Shown here in pieces: positions 1 through 5,517 of a stretch of 7,548 bases of DNA (positions are counted from its first letter, which is position 1; each line of letters starts with the position of its first letter). A program made the position numbers and the translations under genes. Source of the stretch: Burkholderiales bacterium. GTDB taxonomy: Bacteria; Pseudomonadota; Gammaproteobacteria; Burkholderiales; Usitatibacteraceae. The notes under the pieces are model-generated. The model saw nothing but the letters and a program-made list of their open reading frames with translations. It searched no databases and was not told the DNA's origin. The stretch spans positions 1-7,548 of the forward strand of contig JAICTR010000129.1 in assembly GCA_025936275.1 (NCBI GenBank), read 5' to 3'.

Positions 1-656
1 GGGCCGACCCATTCGGCGGAGTCGATCGCGCCGCGCTCGAGCGCCGGGTAGATGTCGCCGCCGGCGATCTGCTGCGGCACCGCGCCCAGGCGCGCCATCA
101 CCTCGCCGCCGAGGCCGGCGATGCGGATCTTCACGCCCTTCATGTCGTTCACGGTGTGCACTTCCTTGCGCCACCAGCCGCCCATCTGCACGCCGGTGTT
201 GCCGGCGGGGAAGGAGACGATGCCGAAGTCGCGCAGGAACTCGCGCACCAGCTTGAGGCCGCCGCCGTAGTAGATCCAGGCGTTCTGCTGGCGCTGGTTG
301 AGGCCGAACGGCAGCGTCGTGTCGAAGGCGAACGCCTTGTTCTTGCCGACGAAATAGTAGCTCGCGGTGTGCGCGCACTCGATGGTGTTCTGCTGGATCG
401 CGTCCACCACGCCGAACGCGGGCACGATCTCGCCCGCCGCGAAAACGCGGATCTGGAACTTGCCGCCGGTGAGCTCGGCCACGCGCTTGGCGACCACCTC
501 GCCCCCGCCGAAGATCGTGTCGAGGCTCTTCGGAAAGCTCGATGCGCAGCGCCAACGGATGTTCGGCAGGTCCTTCGACTGTGCGACCGCCTGCGTGACC
601 GCGGCCGCGCTGGCGACGCCGACCGCTCCGCGCGCCAGGAATTTGCGACGATTCAT
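1..656 (-). CDS. TRAP transporter substrate-binding protein, TakP/DctP-like, Tat-exported (3' end outside window)
   Basis: This is the periplasmic solute receptor of a tripartite ATP-independent periplasmic transporter. The 218 visible codons run off the window edge; the family is usually 330-370 residues. The N-terminus MNRRKFLARG carries a twin-arginine motif followed by a short Ala/Val-rich h-region, so Tat export is likely. Family hallmarks seen include the SFPKSLDTIFGGGE segment near the N-terminus, FGLNQRQQNAW, FPAGNTGVQMGGWWRKE, then the KGVKIRI segment with the Arg that in this family contacts the substrate carboxylate, and GGDIYPALERGAIDSAEWVGP at the edge. These resemble the 2-oxoacid/monocarboxylate receptors (TakP type) more than C4-dicarboxylate DctP; that assignment comes from remembered family patterns. 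The start is set by a strong GAGGAGGAG ribosome site at 662-670 about 5 nt upstream. The membrane subunits are not in the window and could lie downstream, to the left. Confidence 0.9.
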   Translation of the reverse strand, partial: MNRRKFLARGAVGVASAAAVTQAVAQSKDLPNIRWRCASSFPKSLDTIFGGGEVVAKRVAELTGGKFQIRVFAAGEIVPAFGVVDAIQQNTIECAHTASYYFVGKNKAFAFDTTLPFGLNQRQQNAWIYYGGGLKLVREFLRDFGIVSFPAGNTGVQMGGWWRKEVHTVNDMKGVKIRIAGLGGEVMARLGAVPQQIAGGDIYPALERGAIDSAEWVG

Positions 657-764
657 CGGTACTCCTCCTCTTTGGTTGTATCCCTCCAGCGGAAGGTCCG
701 CCTAGTCTAGACGAAACCGCCGCGGCGCATCTTTTCGCCGCCCGATCGATATCGGTGCGACCGT

Positions 765-784
765 GCGATTACAGCGCGATTACA
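765..784 (+). promoter_or_regulatory. Tandem direct repeat GCGATTACA x2, 11-bp period, possible operator
   Basis: GCGATTACA occurs at 765-773 and exactly again at 776-784, one helical turn apart. Tandem half-sites with an 11-bp period are the known layout for OmpR/PhoB-family response regulators. Here that is an inference from geometry only, and the bound protein is not known. The element lies about 110-130 bp upstream of the TRAP receptor start and about 150 bp upstream of the Cache start, so it could serve either gene. Confidence 0.35.
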
Positions 785-810
785 TGTGTATTCGCGTCCG
801 TTAGCGATTT

Positions 811-826
811 CGTGAACTGCGTCACA
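811..826 (+). promoter_or_regulatory. CRP/FNR-family palindromic site, CGTGA-N6-TCACA
   Basis: The 16-bp element reads CGTGA, six bases, TCACA. It matches the CRP consensus core GTGA-N6-TCAC exactly, with only the outermost left base differing from TGTGA. The flanks are A/T-rich (GATTT on the left, CATTTT on the right), as in good CRP sites. The centre is at 818.5. A weak -10 like element AACAAT at 848-853 predicts a start site near 860, which puts the palindrome close to -41.5, the class II activator position. Which CRP/FNR-family protein would bind is not known. Confidence 0.4.
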
Positions 827-847
827 CATTTTCGCCGCGCCGTTCGC

Positions 848-853
848 AACAAT
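848..853 (+). promoter_or_regulatory. Candidate -10 element of the Cache/chemoreceptor promoter
   Basis: AACAAT matches TATAAT at four of six positions. No good -35 is present; the bases at 825-830 (CACATT) fall inside the CRP-like site, as expected for an activator-dependent class II promoter. The predicted leader, from about 860 to 932, can fold GTTCG (860-864) onto CGAAC (889-893). This call depends on the CRP-like site being real. Confidence 0.22.
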
Positions 854-916
854 GGCACCGTTCGGGTGCAAAGCATCCAAACCCGCATCGAACAACCAAG
901 TTTCCAACCGCCAACC

Positions 917-924
917 TAGGGGAG
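917..924 (+). promoter_or_regulatory. Ribosome binding site fixing the GTG start of the Cache gene
   Basis: TAGGGGAG lies 8 nt before the GTG at 933. It makes GTG rather than the upstream in-frame ATG at 852 the start, and the resulting protein begins directly with a signal peptide (MKKLLAMSLMALAA). Confidence 0.6.
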
Positions 925-932
925 TCACCTCC

Positions 933-1403
933 GTGAAAAAACTGCTTGCCATGTCCCTGATGGCGCTCGCCGCCATCGTCGTCTCCGCGCCCGTTTCCGC
1001 CGCCGGGACCTCCGATCACGCCACGCTCGAGGAAGCCAAGGCGATGGTGAAGAAGGCGCGCGAGTACATCCGCAAGAACGGCCGCGAGAAGGCGTTCGCC
1101 GAGATCAACAAGCGCGACGGCATGTTCGTGGATCGCGACATCTACATCTACGTGTACGACAAGAGCCTCAAGAACCTCGCCCACGGCGGCAACCACAAGC
1201 TGATCGGCAAGGACCTCTCGCAGCTGCGCGATCCGGACGGCAACTACGTGAACCAGGGCCTGCTCAAGGCGGCCGAGTCGGGCGGCGGCGTCTACAAGTT
1301 CAAGTTCCTGAACCCCGCGAACGGCAAGGTGGAGACGAAGACCGGGTACGCCGAGATGGAAGGTGACATCATGGTGGGCTCGGGCGTCTACCAGTCGCAG
1401 TGA
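933..1403 (+). CDS. Secreted single Cache domain protein (sCache_2-like)
   Basis: This 156-residue protein starts at GTG. Residues 1-23/24 form a Sec signal peptide: KK, a hydrophobic core, and VSA-A cleavage. The rest, about residues 30-153, is one Cache sensor domain and nothing more. Recognisable features are a leading helix rich in Lys/Glu, DGMFVDRDIYIYVYDKSLKNL as the central strands, the ahG.. .liGkdlsqlrD..GnYv pattern, and the closing strand MVGSGVYQSQ. There is no membrane anchor, so it should be a free periplasmic protein. Cache domains bind small molecules, often carboxylates, amino acids or purines, in receptors; the ligand here is unknown. It lies directly upstream of a chemoreceptor in the same orientation, which suggests a ligand-binding partner or ligand buffer for it. 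Related stand-alone Cache proteins are common in betaproteobacteria and mostly uncharacterised. Confidence 0.87.
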   Translation: MKKLLAMSLMALAAIVVSAPVSAAGTSDHATLEEAKAMVKKAREYIRKNGREKAFAEINKRDGMFVDRDIYIYVYDKSLKNLAHGGNHKLIGKDLSQLRDPDGNYVNQGLLKAAESGGGVYKFKFLNPANGKVETKTGYAEMEGDIMVGSGVYQSQ

Positions 1404-1439
1404 CCGGACGGTGCCCCGCAAGGGGCACCTTCCATCCGG
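1404..1439 (+). terminator. Intercistronic two-tier hairpin with GCAA loop between Cache and chemoreceptor genes
   Basis: Starting right after the Cache stop codon, GGTGCCCC (1410-1417) pairs perfectly with GGGGCACC (1422-1429) across a GCAA tetraloop. Outside it, CCGGA (1404-1408) pairs with TCCGG (1435-1439). Only TTCC follows the inner stem and there is no U-tract, so it is not a standard intrinsic terminator. It could act as a partial terminator or a 3'-end stabiliser giving more Cache protein than receptor. The structure is seen in the sequence; the role is inference. Confidence 0.5.
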
Positions 1440-1462
1440 GACAACAACAGGAGCGGACCAAA

Positions 1463-3217
1463 ATGAATTTGCGAGGTGTGCCCATCGGGGTGCGCCTCGG
1501 CGGGGCGTTCGTCCTCGTGATGGTCCTCATCGCATCCCTGGTCGTCGTGGGGAACGTGATGAGCGACCGCGCGATGGCGAACCTCACGTCGGGGCAGGCG
1601 GCCGCGAACGCGAAGGAGGCGTTGGCGGGGACCATGAAGAGCGCGCAGCTCGAGGGAGCCCTCGCGATGCGCAACATGGGGCTGCAGTCGGAAGTGGCCA
1701 CCATGCAGGCCGAGGAGGACAAGGTCAAGGCGCAGCGCAAGCGCTACGCCGAGGCTCGCGACAAGCTCATCGCCCTGGGGCTCAACGAGGCCGAGCGCGA
1801 GGCGCTCGACAACATCGCGCGGCTCGACAAGCAGACCGAGCAGCCGTTCCAGGAGGCGCTCGGGCAGCAGCTCAACTTCAACAGCGACGTGGCGGCCAAG
1901 ATCATCGCCACGCGCATCGACCCGCTCACGCAGCAGGTCATCGGCGAGATCAACAAGCTGGTCGCGATGCAGCAGGAGGCGGGCGACAAGCTGCTCGAGG
2001 CGACCGCGGTCGCCGAGCGCCAGCGCCACATGCTCTTCTACCTGGTGTGCGCGGGCGTCTTCGCGGTGGGGCTGCTCTTCGCGTGGGCGATCACGCGCAG
2101 CATCACCCGTCCGTTGCGCGACGCCGTGGCGATCGCCTCGCGCGTGGCGAGCGGCGATCTCTCCTCGGAGGTGGTGGTGCGCGGCAGCGACGAGACCGGG
2201 CAACTGCTGCGGGCGCTGCGCGACATGAACGGCGGCTTGCGCGAGATCGTCTCGGAAGTGCGCGCCGGCACCGAGCGCATCTCCACCGCTTCGCGCCAGA
2301 TCTCCGCGGGCAACACGGATCTCTCGGCGCGCACCGAGGAGCAGGCGTCGAGCCTCGAGGAGACCGCGAGCTCGATGGAGGAGCTCACCTCGACGGTGAA
2401 GCAGAACGCCGAGAACGCGAAGCAGGCGAACCAGTTCGCCATCGGCGCCTCGCAGGTGGCGGCGACCGGCGGCAAGGCGATGTCCGACGTGATGACGATG
2501 ATGAACGGCGTCTCGGAGGCCTCGCGGCGCATCGGCGACATCATCGGCGTGATCGACGGCATCGCGTTCCAGACCAACATCCTGGCGCTGAACGCCGCGG
2601 TGGAGGCCGCGCGCGCCGGCGAGCAGGGCCGGGGCTTCGCGGTGGTGGCCTCCGAGGTGCGCACGCTCGCGCAGCGCTCGGCCGAGGCGGCGAAGGAAAT
2701 CAAGGGGCTGATCCAGGACTCGACGCAGCGCGTCGAGGGCGGCACGCGCATGGTGCAGGGCGCGGGCAAGACCATGGAAGAGATCGTGGGCGCGGTGAAG
2801 CGCGTGACCGACATCATGGCCGACATCGCCGCCGCTTCCGAGGAGCAGCTCTCCGGCATCCAGCAGGTGGGCAACGCCGTCACGCAGATGGACCGCGTAA
2901 CGCAGCAGAACGCCGCGCTCGTGGGTCAATCGGCGGCGGCCGCGGAGCACATGAGCGCGCAAGCCGAGCAGCTGGTGAGCGTGGTGGCGCGCTTCCGCGT
3001 GGGCGATGGATCGCACGGGGCGGGGCAGGCGCCGGCAGTGGGTCGCGATGCGCACGGCACCGCGATGCACGATGCGGCGCTCGCCAAGCAGCAGGTGCTC
3101 GCCGCTTCGCTCGTCGCGGGCGAGGCGATCGCGCACATCAAGTCGGGCGTCTCCTCGCCGCGCGCCAAGGCGGCGCTGCCGGCCGCGGAGCCCGACGGCG
3201 AGTGGAAGGAGTTCTGA
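1463..3217 (+). CDS. Methyl-accepting chemotaxis protein (4HB-type sensor, HAMP, MCP signal domain)
   Basis: This 584-residue transmembrane chemoreceptor would control CheA activity through CheW. The ATG follows AGGAG at 1449-1453 with 9-nt spacing. Membrane segments lie at about residues 11-33 and 190-211. The roughly 155-residue, helix-rich, Ala/Glu/Gln-rich stretch between them fits a four-helix-bundle (4HB_MCP) sensor. HAMP follows at about 211-264, beginning TRSITRPLRDAV. The adaptation helix holds EEQASSLEETASSMEEL with Glu/Gln pairs suited to methylation. The signalling hairpin, from about 367, has the family core FQTNILALNAAVEAARAGEQ and GRGFAVVASEVRTLAQRS, which interacts with CheA/CheW. 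After a flexible Ala-rich linker (about 515-579) the protein ends in EWKEF, an aromatic pentapeptide like the NWETF tail of Tsr/Tar that tethers CheR/CheB. The upstream Cache gene is probably co-transcribed. The ligand is unknown. Confidence 0.96.
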   Translation: MNLRGVPIGVRLGGAFVLVMVLIASLVVVGNVMSDRAMANLTSGQAAANAKEALAGTMKSAQLEGALAMRNMGLQSEVATMQAEEDKVKAQRKRYAEARDKLIALGLNEAEREALDNIARLDKQTEQPFQEALGQQLNFNSDVAAKIIATRIDPLTQQVIGEINKLVAMQQEAGDKLLEATAVAERQRHMLFYLVCAGVFAVGLLFAWAITRSITRPLRDAVAIASRVASGDLSSEVVVRGSDETGQLLRALRDMNGGLREIVSEVRAGTERISTASRQISAGNTDLSARTEEQASSLEETASSMEELTSTVKQNAENAKQANQFAIGASQVAATGGKAMSDVMTMMNGVSEASRRIGDIIGVIDGIAFQTNILALNAAVEAARAGEQGRGFAVVASEVRTLAQRSAEAAKEIKGLIQDSTQRVEGGTRMVQGAGKTMEEIVGAVKRVTDIMADIAAASEEQLSGIQQVGNAVTQMDRVTQQNAALVGQSAAAAEHMSAQAEQLVSVVARFRVGDGSHGAGQAPAVGRDAHGTAMHDAALAKQQVLAASLVAGEAIAHIKSGVSSPRAKAALPAAEPDGEWKEF

Positions 3218-3224
3218 GAAGCCT
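3218..3224. other. 7-bp convergent junction without a terminator
   Basis: The chemoreceptor stop (3215-3217) and the kinase stop (3225-3227 on the other strand) are separated by seven bases. No stem-loop with a T-run is visible within about 40 bp on either side. Each transcript therefore probably runs into the 3' end of the other gene. Confidence 0.6.
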
Positions 3225-5315
3225 TCAGGCGGGAGGCGGGGCCGCGGCGTCGATGAGATGCGAGATCGCCGCGGGATCGACGGGCTTCGTGAGGTGGTGG
3301 TCGAAGCCCGCATCCCGCGCACGGCGGCGGTCCTCTTCCTGCCCCCATCCGGTGACCGCGATGAGCAGCACGCGGTCGCCGAGCGCCGCGCGGATCCGCG
3401 GCGCCGCCTCGTAGCCCGAGAGCTTCGGCAACCCGATGTCGAGCAGCACCACGTCGGGCTGGAATGCCACCGCCGCGCCGACCGCCTCGAGCCCATCGTA
3501 GGCGACCCGCACCTCGTGGCCGCGCGCCTTGAGGATCATGCACAGGCTGTCCGCGGCGTCGCGATTGTCGTCCACGACGAGGATGCGGCGTAGCGCCGGG
3601 TCGCGCATCGGGAGCGGCTCACGCGCCTGCGCACGGGCCTCGCACGCGGCGGCCACGGGAAGCGTCACGATGAACTCCGATCCGCGCCCGATCCCGTCGC
3701 TGCGCGCCTCGACGCGTCCCCCATGCAATTCCACGAGCCGGCGCACGAGCGTGAGCCCGATGCCGAGCCCGCCGTGCGATTGCGCCCCGCCGCTCGCCGC
3801 CTGCGTGAACATGTCGAAGATGCGCGTGAGCATCTCCGGGCGGATGCCGATGCCGTTGTCGCGCACGCGGATCACCGCCGAGTCGCCCTCGCGCTCCGCG
3901 GTAAGCCAGATGTGCCCGCCGGGGCGCGTGTAGCGCGCGGCGTTGTTGAGGAGGTTCGAAAGCACCTGCGCGATGCGCGCGAGGTCGGCGTCGAGCCATA
4001 CCGGCTCGGCGGGCAGGCGCACCGTGAGCTCGTGCGTGCCGCGCTCGATGAGCGGGCGGCTCGCCTCGAGCGCGATCCTCACCGCCGCGCAAAGCTCGAT
4101 GCGCTCGTGGCGCAGCTCGATCTTGCCGGTGGTGATGCGCGAGACGTCGAGGAGATCGTCCACGAGGCGCGAAAGCTGGCGCACCTGGCGGTCGATGACG
4201 TCGTGCGTCCATTGCAGCTGCGGCGTGCCGCCCGGCGAGGCGCGCAGGATCTCGATCGCGTTCCTCACCGGCGCGAGGGGATTGCGCAGCTCGTGGGCGA
4301 GCACGGCGAGGAACTCGTCCTTGCGACGATCGGCGTCCTTGAGCGCCTGCACCAGCGCCGCGTTCTCGATCGCGATCGCCGCGCGGCGCGCGAGCTCCTT
4401 CGCCGCCTGCAGGTCGAACTCGGTATAGGCGCGGCCCGACTCGGCGGTGGCGAAGGCGATGGCGCCGCAGGTGCGCCCGCGGTTGCGCATCGGCACGCAG
4501 ATGTAGGAACGCAGCTTCAGCGCGCGGATCATCTCCAGGTGCTCGTGGCTCTGCGCCGCCTCGCGCAGCATCTCGTCGCTCACGTCCGGCGTGAAAAAGG
4601 GTTCCCCGGTGAGGATCACGCGGCGCGCGAGGCTCGCTTCGCCCGGCGGGAAGCGCCGCTGCATCTCCTCGGCGAGCGCCACGCGCTGCGGATCGCGGTG
4701 CGCGGCGACCAGGCGGCGCGTGCCACCGTCGGGCTCGACCACGGTGACCTCCGACCAGTCGGCGAAGCGCGGCAGGGCGAGCTCGGCGATGCGCTTGAGG
4801 GTTTCCTCGCGATCGTGGATCTCGGCGAGCGCGGCGCTCGCATCGGCGAGGAAGCGCAGGTTTTCCTCGCCGCGCTTGCGCTCGTCGATGTCGCTCGCGG
4901 TTCCGAACCATTCGACGACGCGGCCCGCGTCGTCCTGGAGCGGCAGCACGCGCAGCAGGAACCAGCGGTACGCGCCATCGTGGCGCCGGATGCGCGCCTC
5001 GATCTCCAACGCGCCGCCGCCCTCGCGCGCCTTGCGCCAGGCCTCGCCGCGCCTCGCATCGTCCTCGGGATGGAGCGCGCGGTGCGCCCAGTCCTCGATC
5101 GCCGCTGCGGGATCGAGGCCGGTGTATTCGAGAAGGCGCCGGTTCGCGTAGGTGACGCGTCCTTGCGCATCGCTCGACCAGGCGAGGGCGGGCGTGGCTT
5201 CGACCAGGTGGCGGAAGCGCTCCTCGTTCGCCGCGATAGGCTCGAGCGGACCCCGGCCAAGAGGTTCCGCGGCCATCCGCGACGGCTCCGGACCCTTCGG
5301 GAATGAACTCGCCAC
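3225..5315 (-). CDS. Soluble hybrid histidine kinase, PAS-GAF-HisKA-HATPase-receiver
   Basis: This 696-residue sensor kinase has no signal peptide or membrane segment, so it should be cytoplasmic. Domains in order: PAS with PAC tail (about 28-150, RFRHLVEATPALAWSSDAQG to GTASDIDERKRGE); GAF (about 165-322); a short coiled coil; HisKA with phospho-acceptor His341 in AHELRNPLAP; HATPase with N-box NLLNNA (about 454-459), G1 DNGIGI (486-491) and G2 GGLGIGL (515-521); and a C-terminal receiver with acidic pair Asp582/Asp583, phospho-acceptor Asp626 in LLDIGLP and Lys677 in TKP. All catalytic residues are present, so it should be active. It has no HPt or output domain, so onward transfer needs another protein, or the receiver may tune the kinase. 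The start is GTG with GGAGGG 3 nt upstream; an ATG 13 codons in (5276) is a possible alternative. The signal is unknown. Confidence 0.93.
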   Translation of the reverse strand: MASSFPKGPEPSRMAAEPLGRGPLEPIAANEERFRHLVEATPALAWSSDAQGRVTYANRRLLEYTGLDPAAAIEDWAHRALHPEDDARRGEAWRKAREGGGALEIEARIRRHDGAYRWFLLRVLPLQDDAGRVVEWFGTASDIDERKRGEENLRFLADASAALAEIHDREETLKRIAELALPRFADWSEVTVVEPDGGTRRLVAAHRDPQRVALAEEMQRRFPPGEASLARRVILTGEPFFTPDVSDEMLREAAQSHEHLEMIRALKLRSYICVPMRNRGRTCGAIAFATAESGRAYTEFDLQAAKELARRAAIAIENAALVQALKDADRRKDEFLAVLAHELRNPLAPVRNAIEILRASPGGTPQLQWTHDVIDRQVRQLSRLVDDLLDVSRITTGKIELRHERIELCAAVRIALEASRPLIERGTHELTVRLPAEPVWLDADLARIAQVLSNLLNNAARYTRPGGHIWLTAEREGDSAVIRVRDNGIGIRPEMLTRIFDMFTQAASGGAQSHGGLGIGLTLVRRLVELHGGRVEARSDGIGRGSEFIVTLPVAAACEARAQAREPLPMRDPALRRILVVDDNRDAADSLCMILKARGHEVRVAYDGLEAVGAAVAFQPDVVLLDIGLPKLSGYEAAPRIRAALGDRVLLIAVTGWGQEEDRRRARDAGFDHHLTKPVDPAAISHLIDAAAPPPA

Positions 5316-5517
5316 GCACCCTCCGTGCGCGAACGATGAGCTTCCATGCTCTGCGCCGCGGATGACACGTTCACGCGGGGCCGCACGCCCGGCGGCTAGC
5401 CCGAGCGGTATGTCAGCCGGGTCCCACGGAAATCGGGGAAAGACTCCATTTTCCGCGGGCCGTGGCGGCGTGCTCCACGTTCGGAAAATGGGGTCTGTCC
5501 CCGATTTCCGTCCTCCG
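5316..5517. promoter_or_regulatory. Intergenic gap: kinase leader (5316-5425) plus palindromic repeat
   Basis: No gene is visible in this 202-bp gap. The part next to the kinase (5316-5425) must contain its promoter if the kinase is not read from the upstream beta-propeller unit, but I see no recognisable -35/-10 pair on the minus strand. The remainder is the large palindrome described separately. An open frame crossing from 5677 to 5396 on the minus strand is a shadow of the beta-propeller gene and has no family features. Confidence 0.5.
5426..5511. repeat. 86-bp imperfect palindrome (30-nt arms), probable dispersed REP-type element
   Basis: Arm 5426-5455 pairs with arm 5482-5511 at 28 of 30 positions. 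The two exceptions are A5440/G5497 and T5445/G5492, the second a wobble pair in RNA. Inside the 26-nt loop, CGTGG (5461-5465) pairs with CCACG (5475-5479), giving a second small stem. The right arm holds AAAATGGGGTCTGTCCCCGA, a motif I recognise as recurring between genes in many high-GC proteobacteria, often as REP-like elements mobilised by IS200-like RAYT transposases (memory, not checked). No transposase is present here. It begins 6 nt after the stop of the leftward beta-propeller gene. With no T-run on either side it is not a typical intrinsic terminator, though such a stem could still stop or stabilise RNA. Confidence 0.8.

Larger units (their letters stand above)
657..932. promoter_or_regulatory. 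Divergent intergenic control region between the TRAP receptor and Cache genes
   Basis: This 276-bp gap is locally more AT-rich than the flanking genes and contains no credible gene. It must hold promoters for the leftward TRAP receptor gene and the rightward Cache/chemoreceptor unit. Two candidate protein-binding elements are listed separately: a tandem repeat at 765-784 and a CRP-like palindrome at 811-826. I could not find a convincing -35/-10 pair for the leftward gene. An ATG at 852 is in frame with the Cache gene but has no ribosome site and would put 27 residues in front of a perfect signal peptide, so this stretch is treated as untranslated leader. Confidence 0.6.

Noticed and set aside
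156..710. 184-codon plus-strand frame opposite the TRAP receptor gene
   Set aside because: It is antisense to a well-conserved receptor with its own strong ribosome site, and no family resemblance is visible.
852..932. N-terminal extension of the Cache protein from ATG 852
   Set aside because: It has no ribosome site and would bury the signal peptide behind 27 unrelated residues; GTG 933 has a proper ribosome site.
1363..3496. Very long open frames (about 680-700 codons) overlapping the chemoreceptor gene on both strands
   Set aside because: They are extremely rich in Arg, Ala, Gly and His, have no domain features, and arise from the third-position GC bias of the real gene, which has unmistakable receptor motifs.
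3619..5319. Long open frames on both strands across the kinase gene, including 527 codons on the plus strand at 3723-5306
   Set aside because: Low-complexity Arg/Ala composition and no motifs. The overlapping frame encodes a complete, motif-perfect hybrid kinase.
5426..5511. The palindrome as a CRISPR unit or a canonical rho-independent terminator
   Set aside because: There is only one inverted pair, no direct repeat array, and no T-run on either side.
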